A stretch of 64,000 nt of DNA from Lepturacanthus savala (Eukaryota; Chordata; Actinopteri; Scombriformes; Trichiuridae). The notes under the pieces are model-generated. The model searched no databases, had not been told where the DNA came from, and was given only the letters and a program-made list of their open reading frames with translations. Positions 45,001 through 59,000 of this stretch are shown in pieces (position 1 is the first letter of the stretch; each line of letters opens with the position of its first letter). Where the stretch lies: the NCBI GenBank assembly GCA_030544235.1, contig CM060484.1, forward strand, positions 11,657,531 through 11,721,530, written 5' to 3'. The position numbers and the translations under genes were made by a program.

Positions 45001-48000
45001 GTGAAAGCAAGTTAGAAACAACAAGCCAAAAGATTCTTTAGTCACAGATATTGTGGTGTGTTTTAGATGAATTGTCTTGCAATATATTGATTATTGCTTA
45101 GTGGCAATATTGTGATAATACCCTCACTGTGGGTCAAGGATCATGACAATCATAAGTATTGTTTCATGAGTTACCCCCTGATACCTCCATAGCATTAAAT
45201 GTGTTTTCTTTTCTTTCCTGGTTGTCTATCTCCTTGATAAAAGGTCGGTCATGTTAGCCTTTTCTGGTTTGGGAGGTGGAGTTTACACTGCTCTATTAGT
45301 CAAAACTCCACAGAGAAGATCCGAGCTGATGTTAAATTCATCCATGAGCCATTAGTATTGATGGCTGTTACATGTACGAAGCATTTTCTTTTAGATTAGA
45401 AAATAAGAGGCAGCGTGTGTGTGCAGGGGCGCTGCCAGGAATTTTGGGCGCCATGACAAAAAAATCAAATTTGCCCCCCTCTGCCCAGCTGCTGTCCCAC
45501 ATCTCTAGGCCCCAAATGTCCCATTTTACAAAATTCTAACAACTACAACTGTCTTGCTTCTTGTAGTTCAACACTAGTACAAGCAAGATTTACTACTGAT
45601 GATTTGTACATGCAAGTCTGCATACAGTATCCAGTTCTATATTTGATGCAAGATTAAAAGTCACCATAAAATGCAAACAGTTCTGTATCACGACTACTTG
45701 AATATATCCATTATAAACAGTAGATTTCTTGTGTGTGTGTGTGTGTGGGTTTGTTGGTCAGTTTTTTTAAAAAAAGGCAGAAGATTTGGCCATTATAAAC
45801 GTACCCTCACATCTCACCTTCTAATTTCCACTCTCAACAAGCTATTTCAACAGCTTGATGGTCCCTTTGTTTCCCGTTTCATTCATTGAATACTTGACAT
45901 TACTTAGGTGCATCTCACGGTGCCAGCTGCTTCTGTATCAACACTGAAAATGTGTGGACTCTCATGCTCCTGCTGAAACTCTTTCTCTGCACACTCAGTC
46001 TTCTCACATCTTTCTAGACGCCCCCAAAAAATCCAAAACATGTTATCAAGAGTGAATGTGAGCATGGAGTTTAAATGCTTAGTTACTATTAGTAAACATA
46101 TGTGTGGTTGGACAAAATAGTGTAAAAACTTGTTTGATTCAAACATATTAAACCCCATGGTCAAGCTAACCTGTCCCACCTCTGTCCCACGTACAAAGAA
46201 AACTTATCTAAAACACTCAGTATGGCCACTGAGTGAGATATTTATGTTCAAATCATTAAATGTTGTCATAAACGTGTGGAAACTAGTCGACTATTAAAAG
46301 AAATCCCCTTCTGCTTAAGAAAACGAGACCAAGCTCCAAGTTACCCAATCCTTTTGAATTTGAAAACTATATTCAACCACAACTAAGTTCCTTGTTCTCT
46401 GCACCGAAATATCTTTTCTGTTAGTCATCTCCTGGTCTCCGCTAACTTCCTTTCAGATCAGTTGGAACGACTGTGGAGGGACAGAAGATTTATGAAAATA
46501 GACATTATTCATTTGTTGCATAAATGGCCAACTGGATAACGAATGAATAAATAAATACTTTTACAAGTGAATACATTCATCCATAAATTAAAAAAAAAGT
46601 ATATAATTAACTGATAAATGAGAAGTGTGTGTTAAAACGACAGTCTGGTGTCCATATAAACAGTGAAAGAGGTTTTCCTGGGTCTAGTCATTCCTCCTGT
46701 TCAGACCGGCATTAAAAGATCCTTAAAAGTAGATGTGAAGCTTAGATGAGGCTCCAGCAGTCAAGTTCAATAAAAGCTTTAATCCGCACAAAGATGGACA
46801 GACCTACAACTCTGTTAGCACCGAGATGTTATACATACTTTAGTGATGGGTCATTTCTTTTAACCTGTATTTTATAACTGTTCTTAACTTGTGTTGTAGC
46901 TTGTAATATATTTTTTATTTCATATTTTGATGCAACTCTCCAACAGAAATTAGTGGAGTTTTCTTCGAAGTCACACGTCACACAAGCTGTGTGGTTTCCT
47001 ACAGCGGCCGCGTGTAACCGTACACATAATACCAACAGCATAACATGACGGTTAACGCCTTTGTATAGCTCCTTCCTAGTCTCCACTTTCACTGATTCAC
47101 ACAGATTCAAACACTGCTGGCAATGCTGCTGCACAAGGTGCCAACATGCATGTGTCATCAGGATGTTTCAACATGCAGCCGCAGATGCCCCAGTGTTACA
47201 GATAATAATACAGTGATAATAATATTCAAGACATTTTGGACATTTTTCTATGGCCTGTCTCTTTGCCCTTCACCATTTATTGATCTCACAGTCTGAGTTC
47301 AATCCAGATGGTTTGTTTCACAAACAGAAACAAGAGAGACAACTAGGATTCAAACTAGGAGCTCAAAACTGAAGTAGCAGCAGCTGTATTCTTTGTCATC
47401 AGTCAGTCAGTTTAGTCAATTCTGAGTAATCAAGTAATCTGTGATTCTTGAGAAATCATTTCAGCTCTAACCATCACGGATGTGTTACCTTTATTCTTGC
47501 ATTCTTGTTGTTCTGGTTTGCCTCTTGCCTGAGGTTATGCGTCCCAGTTTAGTCACTGCTCGACTACAGGCTTAAACGTCGCCAACATTCTGGAGATCGG
47601 AGGTGTTTAGGCCCACGGCGAAAATCTACGGTTTGTAGCAGTTCCGGCGAATACATTGTGTTTTCTTTTTTCTCAACGTCTACTAAATCTCAAAAAGGTC
47701 AAAACAGCGGAGAATAACAGTGCAGTGAGGTCGGATACCCAGTGAGGACGTGGGAAGGCCTGGCTTCCTCCCAGTCACACAGGACTAGACCAGTGAAAGT
47801 ATAATATCACGACCATTGAGACTAAAACTTATCCATAAGGTTATCAATGTAACTTTAACTACCTTGATATAAACAGCTTGTGAAAGGAGCTGCAACAAGT
47901 ATTTCTGCAGTGTGTGTGTTGAGTTTTGTTCGTGTGTGTGTCTGAAGCAGACAGCAAAGCATTTGCAACAGTTTATCTGATTTTTGTGTCAGATCACACA

Positions 48001-49780
48001 CACACAGAGCAGAGAAGATGCGGTGGAGACAGTGATTGATCCGTGGTATCAATAACTTTTGAGTTTAACGAAAACTACATTTTGTTTATGTTGGTACATG
48101 AATCCACTGCGAGTAAAAAGCTAAAACTTAAACAGACCTGTTCAACGAGCATGCAGAAAATGCAGCATGCTGGGCTAATTGTTGATATTTATCTAATTTA
48201 CATTTTCGATTAGATTCCAGCGAGAGGAGTGACTCAGTGTTTTTTGCAATAAGGTGTAAAACATACGTGCATATAGCAGCAACTCGGCAAAAGGTGAAAT
48301 CAGTTGAAAAATATCAGCAAAAATGTTTTCCTAATGATACTTGCTGCAAATTTTGGGTGTATTCACCATGGCTGTTTTTAGTGGAGGAGGATGACCTGGC
48401 ATTTCTTTTTCTTTTACACTCTAATCACATTAGATGTAAACGTAGCTATTTGTATTTGAGGTGTAGCTGCTGCTTTCTATGGTGCTGAACTGACCAAGTG
48501 AGAACTGAAGCCGATTGAATTGTTTAACCCCAGTTGGCTGACAACTCGGTTTTATTCAAAACTGAATAAAACTCCACGCCATGTTGTGCAGCAGCGATTT
48601 AATTCAAATGACGATATAATATTGACTCTCATGATAACTTACCTTGCATTCCCTACACTGGTGCTGGTGGTGGTCACTGCTCTCTCTACTGCTGCCTTCC
48701 GCCATGCTTGTGGTTTCAGAACCTGCAGTTTCAATGCCGTAGGCTGCATATGTGCGAGACTGCTGCTGCTGCTAACTTTTGTTGGTGCCACACAGTATAT
48801 GTCGTGATTTTAAAGTGTGGTAATCACACATGGCTAACATGATAATTAAAATTTGAACGGTATTACTGACCGTCTGGGAATTTTACCGTGATGAACCTTA
48901 AAAACCGGTAAGCTTTACATCCCTTCCCAGGACACTGGCTTCCAGTCATAGTATTTGACCTTGGATGCCCAGGCATCCTCATAAGGACCCCTTCAACACA
49001 CCCAGCCCACACCCTATTCAATGTAATGCATGTAATGTTCATTTATTCACACAAACACATGACTCTGCTGCTTTCACGCTGCATGCAAACATGTTTTCCT
49101 TTGCTAGAGGCGTGTCTGTGTACACTGGCCTGTCAATGTTGTACCCAGTAATACCTCATCAACTAACCAGGGAAGAATTGCACTACAATCGAATGCCACA
49201 TTCAGTCTTCTATGAATATTAAATTCAGCAGAACTTGCACAGGCATCTTGCTGCAAGTGGTTTCCTGTTATGTTACAGAGGAAACAAATATCTCAATGAT
49301 CATCAGCAGCGCCTCATGTATTAAAAAGAGACTGCAAATGCAAAACCAAGTGAACTTAATACTTTGTTTTTTTTAGATGTGTTGTAGGTGTAGGTGGCTG
49401 TGCTGGCCTAACAAGCAGCTACACTGTAATAAAGCTGCTACAGCTCTCTGAAAAAACAGGAGAACGGCGCTCAACGACACGTTAAAGGCAGATAGACAGA
49501 ATAAACGCAGCCTCGTTTCCGTCCTGCGGGGAAATAGCATTTCCATATGGTCGCTCAAGAGGAGACGGCTAACGCTGTTGCTAACAAGGTATGTGCTAAC
49601 GCATATACAGTGTCCTCCCCCCCCCCCCTCCCCGTGTGTGTTATACAGCCCGGTCGGTGAGGCGTTCAAGTGTGATGCAAACGCAACTAAAGGCGTAAAA
49701 CTCCACGTTTTCTGTGCGTTAACACGCACTTTTAAAGGAGGCGGGAGGCGGCTGTTTGTGTTGAGCGCTTCATTTCTTAC
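42047..49780 (-). other. Nek6 long 5' intron region
   Basis: About 7.7 kb with no coding exon recognised on either strand. A stretch at 45421-45520 (GGGGCGCTGCCAGGAATTTT) looks like a dispersed repeat. The small ORFs are AT-rich chance frames. Confidence 0.45.
44458..45013. mobile_element. Probable non-autonomous DNA transposon in nek6 intron 1
   Basis: Begins GGGTGCATTCACACCACAAG and ends AACAGCTGTTGGTGTGAAAGC, resembling a teleost element with GTGTGAA-type ends. The interior has no gene. Boundaries are approximate. Confidence 0.4.
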
Positions 49781-50110
49781 CTGAAGTCAAGTCGCGCGTC
49801 CCCGGGTTACTCGGCGAAGCTTTGAAACAACTTTCTCCAAGTTGCATTTAGTCCGTGTTGTGCAACTCCTCACATCAACAGACGGAGCCCCCCTCTCCTC
49901 TGCCCTCCCTCCGTCCCCCCCCCCCCCACCGGAGTCTTCCTCTCTCTTTCTTTCTGACGGACAGACGGACCCCCCCCCCCCTTAAATTAAAAACAAAAAC
50001 TCCGTCTTCTTCAGTCTTCTTCTCTTTGTCTCTGCGGTTTTTGCCGCCGCTGCCACGCAGGCTGCTCTACAGTTTACTGACGAGAGCAGCCAGACTTCAA
50101 AGACTCCAAC
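49781..50110 (-). promoter_or_regulatory. nek6: Probable nek6 promoter and non-coding first exon
   Basis: The minus-strand sequence GCGCGACTTGACTTCAG is followed by a strong donor GTAAGAAATG at 49780. It lies in the only GC/CpG-rich patch (about 49640-50110) upstream of nek6, with C-runs at 49618, 49915 and 49971. Nek6 would be transcribed leftward from here and spliced to 41686. The start site is not determined. Confidence 0.5.
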
Positions 50111-50148
50111 AACCTCTGCAGCGGTGAAGCGGTGCGGAGGCTGTGTGA

Positions 50149-50151
<3 letters not shown>

Positions 50152-50200
<49 letters not shown>
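50152..50200. repeat. (GT)n microsatellite
   Basis: About 24 GT units just upstream of the putative nek6 promoter. Confidence 0.95.
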
Positions 50201-50202
<2 letters not shown>

Positions 50203-50639
50203 GAAAAAGTAGGTCAAACGTCACAGCTCGGCCCCTCTGTTTGGGATGCGGCCAATGTTTGAGGATATGATCCGGGAGAATACGCACGTGACACGATGTA
50301 TAGGGAAAAGCGTAGATTCAGCTGGTTTGATTGCGTTCAAATGAGAGAAAAAAAAAAGATTACAGTGGAATCTGGTTTATCAGACTTCTCACAGCACCCT
50401 CTGGAGACACAAAAGGCTTCTACTACTTTCTACACATGAGACTGTAATAGTCCTCGACACCTGGAATGCTGGAAACGCGTAGGGCTGTAATATTTCCAAA
50501 TGAAGGAAAAAAAAAACATAAGACTATTATACTCCACAAAACTTGGAAATGCATATGACTGATATTTACAAACAGGGAAACGCATGATACTATAGTTAAT
50601 ACTCCCTGACACCTGGGAACACGATAATATAATATTTCT

Positions 50640-51275
50640 AAAGACTATAATACTACATAACACTTGATAATAAAGGAGACTATAATACTACATAATACCT
50701 GATAATAAATGAGATTATAATACTACACAACACCTGATAACACATGAGATTATAATACTACATAACACCTGATAATAAATGAGATTATAATACTACACAA
50801 CACCTGATAACACATGAGATTATAATACTACATAACACCTGATAATAAATGAGACTATAATAATATACAACACCCGGTAATAAATGAGACTATAATACTA
50901 CATAACACTTGATAACACATGAGATTATAATACTACATAACACCTGATAATAAATGAGACTATAATAATATACAACACCCGGTAATAAATGAGACTATAA
51001 TACTACATAACACTTGATAACACATGAGATTATAATACTACATAACACCTGATAATAAATGAGACTATAATACCACATAACACTTGATAACACATGAGAT
51101 TATAATACTACATAACACCTGATAATAAATGAGACTATAATAATATACAACACCTGGTAATAAATAAGACTATAATACTACATAACACCTGGTAATAAAT
51201 GAGACTATAATACTATATAACACGTGATAATAAATAAGACTATAATACTACATAACACCTGATAATAAATGAGAA
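50640..51275. repeat. 35-bp minisatellite array
   Basis: About 18 tandem copies of a 35-bp AT-rich unit, consensus GAGACTATAATACTACATAA then CACCTGATAATAAAT. Two unit types (ending ATAATAAAT or ATAACACAT) often alternate, giving a 70-bp higher-order period. Degraded units extend back to about 50430. Confidence 0.92.
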
Positions 51276-53100
51276 TAATTACATTGTTTAAGTATATATG
51301 GAGTACTCACATTTTGTGCTACTTTGTACGTCTACTTCACCACATTCCACAGGACAGTATCTTCACTTTATTACATATCAAACAAATTAGTAATTATAAA
51401 CCTATGCAAACAGGATAATCTTATCTCATGTATGATTTAAACTACTGCTGTATACAGTAACACCGTCACTAGCTACATGTTTAAATGCTGCTTATATATC
51501 ATTGAGTCAGTAATACAACATATTGTTTTTTTGTATTTATTTATTTGGACTATGATAAATAAAAGAAACAAAAATAATACTGTTAATACAACTGGGAGAG
51601 AAGGGAGGGCCTATACAATATCTGCTCCCATCAAGCCAAATACAGTATATAAACAAGGAATTATAGAAAACTAGTAAAGAAAAGAAAATGGTGAAAACCT
51701 GGAGTAAGAGAATATGACATATATAAGAGTGGAAAAATAGGAATAAGATAATATTAATGAAGGGGAAAAATGGGAAAATAAAAAAGGAAAAGCAGACAAA
51801 AAAAGAATGTAATAACTCATATACAAGATGATATAAAGATGGTTTATAACAGTTGGAATGAGAGATCATTTTAAAGAATGTTTTCTGAATGATGCATAAT
51901 TTACTGAGATAAGAATAATGTGTAGCAGCTCAAACAATATTACAGTAATTAAGAGAATATAATACATGATTGATTAATCAATCAATTACTAAGTTGTCCC
52001 TTCTTGCTTCATCATTAATCCATGATTACTCATCCTTTATGTCTCCCTCATCTGAGTCATTGATTCTTTATCTGACAGTTAGAATCTACGTCACTGACTA
52101 TGTCTGAAATATCAGCAGCTGAACTGTGCTGTGTATTGATGAATCCATGGTGCTGTCCATGGTGCTGAATTTTTACTTGTACCTGTTTCTCTCAGTCCTT
52201 CTGTCAGTTTGCTCTTAGGTCTAAGATATAACATTCTATCAACTGTGTACTATAAATACTCAAGTCTATACTATATTGTAGCCTATATATTATATAGAAT
52301 AGTCTTACCTTCATAATAAGTGACAAATAACATCTTTTTACAGAAGCGTGAACAGATCATAGAGACACACTGCAGCTTGTAATATTCTTATAATTTTCAT
52401 ATAATATTCCTATGATCACTCAGTAGTGTCTGTGCTGCTGAAAATACACCCATAGACCAATGCACCTGTGTAATTACATATTTAAGGGGAAACATGACTA
52501 CAGATATAGTTTTTATTACAGATATTTGGTGTAACCTGGGAGTGGAACAGATCTTGTGACTGAGGGAATTAACCTGTACTGATTCCAGTGCTAGAGGTAA
52601 AGTTTATACCCTTAAAACCTACAGTATATTCTGAAAAATAAGAAATATTATAATGCCTAATGTCCACATCCAGTCAGCGAATAGGCCTGCACAAAATGTG
52701 TGTTTAGCCTAAGAGCAGTTATATTTAACAATTATAAACACAATTACAATATCTAGAATTAAGCCGATGTCATAATCCTGCAGGCCCTTAAAATAAATAA
52801 ATAAATCACTGACTCTGCTCCTACACCTCTCTCTCTCTGATGATGATGACATATGACTAAAGAGAAAGTAAGATTGGCTTCTGAGCAACAATTAATTGTT
52901 GTAATTATCTGTGATTGATGCGTTTTTAGTATACTAAATAATGTTATGTTTATTGTTGTTGTCTGTTGTTAAATTGTATTATGTTGTTGTTGTTTTTAAC
53001 CTGGCCCATTTAACAACCAAAAATGACCAAAATTAAATACATGTTTTATTTGGTCATTAAATGTCAGTATTGTATATAAGTATAACTGACTACGGCAGAT
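51276..53100. other. Nek6-dennd1a intergenic region
   Basis: AT-rich, no exon recognised on either strand. LHX2 occupies this interval in mammals, but no LIM or homeodomain coding sequence was seen. Confidence 0.45.
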
Positions 53101-53103
53101 AAT

Positions 53104-53554
53104 ATGTTCAAAAGTTTGGGGTCGCCCAGACAATTTTGTGTTTTCCATGAAAAGTCAACTTTTATTTACCACCGTGTAAAATGAATAGAAACTATAGTCA
53201 ATACATTGACAAGGTTAGAAATAATGATTTGTATTTTAAATAATATTTTTCCTTCAAACTTTATTTTCAGTTTTCTAGCTTCTCTAACCAGCTCAACTGT
53301 TTTCATCTGTGCTAACATGATTGCACAAAGGTTTTCTAATCATCCATTATCCTTCTGACGCAATGAGCAAACACATTGTACCATTAGATAGTTACTGGAA
53401 ATAGGCCCTTACCTATGTAGATATTGCACCAAAAAAACAAAAAAGAGTGTATTTCTGATTAGTTTAAAGTTATCTTCATTGAAAAAAACAGTGCTTTTCT
53501 ATTAAAAATAAGGACATTTCTAAGTGACCCCAAACTTTTGAACGGTAGTGTACA
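53104..53554. mobile_element. Tc1-like MITE with intact terminal inverted repeats
   Basis: TTCAAAAGTTTGGGGTC at the left and GACCCCAAACTTTTGAA (then CGGTAGTGTA) at the right are exact complements. About 450 bp of AT-rich interior without transposase. Lies about 150 bp before the dennd1a promoter patch. Confidence 0.8.
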
Positions 53555-53689
53555 TATAAATTAAATAGTTAACTAAATACATAAATCACACTTCCTATAT
53601 CGACTACATAAATCTAGGATATCGATCATATCTTATCACGCGACCCATGCGTAGTATACGACACGTATTGTGGAAGCTGTAGTTTCAAG

Positions 53690-53921
53690 CACCAGAAGTC
53701 TCCGTTTCCCGCACTTCCCGCCTTCCACGGTCGGGCCTACGACTCCCAGAGTTCAGCGCGGCGCACAGCGTGACCGACGCAGACCTACGTGTAGAGCGCA
53801 GAGCACCATGGCGTTGTACAGCGCTGTGTGTGTGACAGGTTAGCAGCGAGAAAACACCTCCGGACGGACGCGTCTGCGCACTGTATCTGCTGCGAGCGGC
53901 GGCGGCCGAGGAGGCGTCAGG
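53690..53921 (+). promoter_or_regulatory. Dennd1a promoter / 5' leader with upstream ORF
   Basis: CpG-rich patch directly before the dennd1a start codon. An ATG at 53808 in strong context (GCACCATGG) opens an 11-codon frame ending TAG at 53841-53843, 78 bp before the main ATG. No TATA box. Whether the uORF is in the mRNA depends on the unknown start site. Confidence 0.55.
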
Positions 53922-55970
53922 ATGGGTTCCCGAATCAAGTAAGAACGTTTCTGCGTTTTTGAACCGCGGCAGTTAGCAGGCTGCTACTATGTTAGCTTTG
54001 TTCCAAGTGAGTCATTGGGAGAAGAGACAGTCCGGTGCGAGGCCCTGACTTGTTGCGACACGGGCTAAAAACACTGGTTCACGTCACTCCGCCGGACCCA
54101 GAAAAAAACAAACAAAGCGTTCGAATGGGTCTCATGAGGTCCACTATTCATTCAGCGGCCGATAAAACGCGGCAGACATCGAGACAGGGTCAGGCTTCTG
54201 TGTGTCACAGTTAGAGCTAGTGTAAACATTTAGACCGGATGGTCAGGACTGAAGCAACAGAACATTTGGACAAATGTGCGCTTTCCGGTGCAGCCTGATG
54301 ACACTCCTCTGGAAATAAAAAAGACCTTTAGTCAGTTGTTTTTTTATGATGCATTTCTGAGGAATGAATGTTTTTTCCACATCTGTACCATCGCATTCAT
54401 CATTCACTCAGTGGCAGAAATGACACTAACAATGGAACCTTTAATGTTCTATTGGTGGCGAGCATAATTCCATATTTGATTAATATGAGATGTGAGGCGC
54501 GATGACATCATGTGGATTTAACTTTATTAGTCAGAACGCTAATAAACAACCCCCAAACATTAAAGTTTATATATTCTCCACATATTTATTTGATCAGCAA
54601 ATACATTTATAATAACATAAGTCTTCCACCTTCATTCACAGTTATTTAGGACTGTTTGTGCGATTTTTGGTGCCAATAAATCTACATGTGAAGTGACTAC
54701 AGAAGTCAGAATCAATTTACGTTGCTGTCACAGAGCAAATATAGCTAGAAGATTGCAACAAATGGATATAATATTGTGTTTTACTACGGATACAAATATT
54801 TTACTTAAAACTTAAAGCAATACCAAACTAACCCAAACCAGGAAGAAAAACTTGAAATAAGCTACATTATCTGCAATGCAAAATCTATTGATTAATAAGA
54901 TAAGAGTTAAAAGATCAATTATTTGTCCCTAAAATCATATAAATCACACTGAGGATCATTACAGAACATAACGTATATATTCTATAAAATGTTTAAAAAG
55001 GAGATTATAAACGACCCAAATAAATAATTGCACAAACAGGTCAAATTTAAATTAAATATCAAAGTAGTCGTTATTTACTGTATATTGACGATATATATTG
55101 ATGCTGTAACGGTAACATTGTGTTTTACTACAGATAAAAATACTTTTAGTGTTGTAGCTGAGGTTTTCTCATGTGAAAACTTAATGGAGCCATATCAGGG
55201 ATTTGGGGTTTTACCAGGTTAAATACTGAGTCAATATGATAATTTATAGAGCTGCAACCAGCCATTCTTTTATTTAATTTTATTTTCATTATAAATCAGT
55301 GTGTTATATAAAACAACAGCTGTAAACCCAAAATACCATGTAAGCTGTGAATATTAATATTTTAGAAGCTTGAAAAATGTTTCTAGTTTTTTCTGCTTGG
55401 AAAATGACTTAAATAATTAAGTGATTATGAAACTGGGCCAATTAGACTGTGGCTGTGACTAATGATCATTGTCATTATCGATGAGTCTGCCAGTTATTTT
55501 CACGATGAAACGTTTGTTATAAATAAAAGTGGAGAAAACCCAGGATGATGAGGAGGATGAGAGGATGATGTCACATGTCTTGTTTTGTCTGAATGACAGT
55601 TGCAAAACCCACACTTCATTTTACATTTTACTTCATTTTACTCTAAGCAGCAGAGTCTCATATGAGAACCTAGAAACACTGGAATTACAAGGCTGGCCAC
55701 GTCAGTGTTGTGATGTTTGTCCTGCAGAACTTAAGATCTGTGGTGCTGAAAGGACAGCGGCAGGCTCATCTCCTACAAATCCCTGGAAGATTTAAAATAT
55801 GAGTGCAGTGCCTGTTCTGAACTTAACAGTATGTTAAGAGTATGTTAACAGTAAGTTACTAAAAAAACTCTTATTGGCATTGAGGAGGGGGAGGGCGGTG
55901 GCGGGGGGAGGATGCATGAGGCAGGAGTCGCATCAGACCACACACACCACACACACACACACCACACACA

Positions 55971-56016
<46 letters not shown>

Positions 56017-59000
56017 ACACACTCACCTCTGTTCCTGCAGTCATCAGCCGATAAAACTTTGTTTTAAACCAAATCAAACTCAGACGGCCCGAGAGCTAAA
56101 CAGTTACAGAATGAACCATGTAAAACAATATAAATATATATCGTCAATATCCACATCACTCATACAATAAGAAATTAGTTCGATTTAATACAGATTGTTT
56201 CACTCAAGGATTATGTAAAAGACAAACCATTGTTGCTCTCTTCTTAACTCATAGACTTCATACATCCCATGATAATGGATCAATCATTGAAATAAACAGC
56301 CATTTGTTTTGCAGACAAATGCTAAATCAAGTTTAACAACTGGTTGTTATTAAAATTAGATCATTAAAAATGGTCAATAATCATCATTATCGACTGATGT
56401 GAAATATATCAATATATTTTATATCAATATATTTTCCACCTATATCGTCCGCCCCTAGATTTACATTTTAAAGTAGGTCAAAAAAAATTAATAAATATAA
56501 TGCCTTTTATTGTCACTATTCACATGTACCATTTAGATTTTACGCATTCACAATGAGTTTGAAAGCACCCACTTTAGTGCAGATATTATACATTTTACAT
56601 TTTATTATACAGCATAAAATGCCCCCCAATTATTTAAAAGAAAATCGTCACTAATTATTGATTGATCAATATATTAACGTTATTTAGTTATAAGCTTCTT
56701 TTTCTTCCATTATAAATTTCATGATATAGAGCCATGCACCACAGTTGTGATATACGTCACATTAGCTCTGCCTTTTCAGGACTGATTTTAAAATGACCAA
56801 CGACAATGAGCCATTTTCAACCCATGAAATGAAAGTTTTGATCAATTTCTTGTCAGTGTCAGTATTTGCCCCAGCAGTGGAGTCATATGATTTAGTTTAC
56901 AGCTCATAAAAACATGTTTACCGCCTCTTTAATGTGAAACAGTCAGAGTAACATTGTTGAAGTGTTTGAGTTCAGGTTCTGTGTAGTGGAGACTTTGTTT
57001 TCTTGTGTTACAGGGAGAGCCCAGAGTCCACGTTCGAGGTCTACATGGAGGTTTCCCATCCAGGCACACAAAGCTCTGGTCAGTCACTTAATGATTTTAT
57101 TTCACATTGATGTTGAGGTAACAAATTAAGATGTAAATCCTTTTTTACTGGTGGCTGTATGTCATGTCACGACATATGTTTTTGAACAGGGCCGGAGGTG
57201 CGGAGGCAGTATCCAGAAGACTACACTGAGCAGGTTTTAAACGCATCGTGTTCTATATACACACAGATTCTATACAAATGCTGCTCCAGTCAACTGCTTT
57301 TCTTTGTTATTTTGTCCATGTATGCTTTTGCTTTTTCTCTCCCTCCTTCATCTCTCAGTCCCTCCACATGAATTCCTTCCACCAGCCCCTTCTAACTGCT
57401 TTCATTTTAATACACACAAGTACGTGCTGATGTTAATACATGTAACTACCGTCATTCTTTGTGTTATCATTCATCTGTGTCCCACAGGAAACTCTGCTGA
57501 CTGTACCCAAGTTCTGTTTCCCCTTCAGCATGGACAGGTACACACACACACACACACACTCACACACACACACTTACACTCCTCTCTATAATGAATGCAG
57601 GCAGTCATTGTGCTCAGTGGCCTAATATGCCACAGTAACTGAAAAGCTCTTAGTAAATTAATCAGTATTTTTGTGATATTATAATATTATCCTCAATAAT
57701 ATATTTATGCATATGGTGTAACAAAAGAACACCTCTCCCCACCTTTATGTTGGACATTACTTAGTGGATAATTTATTTATAAGACCCATTTAGCATTTTG
57801 CAGACATAAAATACTCTTATAAACAATATTTGTTAGTTTTTTTTGCTTTTTACAGAAAAACTAAATAAAATTATGGGTGTAATGGTACATGAATTTGGGC
57901 CGGACTGTCACGGTAGAGACCGATATTTGGATTTAAATATTTGCTGTAGAAGTTTATGTATCAACTCAAGTTTTTTACTCAAGTAACAGTGTAAAAGTAT
58001 TGGTTTCAAAACAGGTAAAGAAAGTAAAAGAAATTTAACGGAATAAATGCCTTTAAGTATCAAAGCTAGTACAAAAAATACTCCAGTAAAGTATATATAC
58101 ACAATTTTTGCTTAAGCAAGGTAACAAGGTATCAGTACATAATTAATTGACACCTCTGTGTACAAGACATCAGTGTTTATTTAGTTAGTTTCACTTTTTC
58201 TTTGCATTGTGTGTATGTAAGAAGGGATACAGATAAGGACACCAGGTGAAAGTACTAGAGTTTAACAAGTTCAGAGTAATTTAGAAGTGTTTCAGCATTG
58301 TAAGACAGTATGTGAGTGGAAATACATCCAACATGCTGACTTATATCAGGCCTGGCAGAAAAAAGAAATGCAAAATCTGAACATACAAGTATCGGCCTTA
58401 GACCAAAACAGTTGAAACACTACTTGTTTATTCCTTGTTGTTATTTTGTAGTATTTCATAGCGATAATATATTTTTTTTTTCACATAAACATATAAAATA
58501 CACATAAAAATATGTCCTGCATAATTACATTAAAATGCATGATCCAGTTCTTTATTTGTATGATAAAGTTACCAAATTGGGAAATACTATTTGTACTTTT
58601 TATTAATTTTGCCATTGTACTGAACTTGTACCGAACCGTGACTCTTTCAGGTGATTATTAATAAAGTGCTGCTCTCTAATTGCCAATTTGTGCACCTCCT
58701 ACTCACATAGCCCACATACAAGTCACAATCGTGCATTGAAAGAGCCTCAGTGCATGTCAGAAAAATACAGTTTCCCAAAGCGCGTGGTTGTTTTCAGCGG
58801 TGAGTCATATTTATGAATTTCCTTTTTTCGATCTGGACCTAAAATCTTCAGGGCGACACAAGCCTCAGTTTGTGCCTCTCCATAAAAATCAGTTTCAGAG
58901 GATGATTGGAGAAAAAAAAGGAGGTCACTGAAATACACTTTAGCTTAGTGATTAATGACGTGTGTTCTCACCCTGCAGCTTCACGGTCAACCAGGTCGGC

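Noticed and set aside
50640..51275. CRISPR-like array (35-bp regular repeats)
   Set aside because: Units are contiguous with no unique spacers, and the DNA is vertebrate; it is a minisatellite.
52000..53100. Search for lhx2 LIM/homeobox exons between nek6 and dennd1a
   Set aside because: No Cys/His LIM spacing or homeodomain WFQNRR-type sequence seen on either strand.
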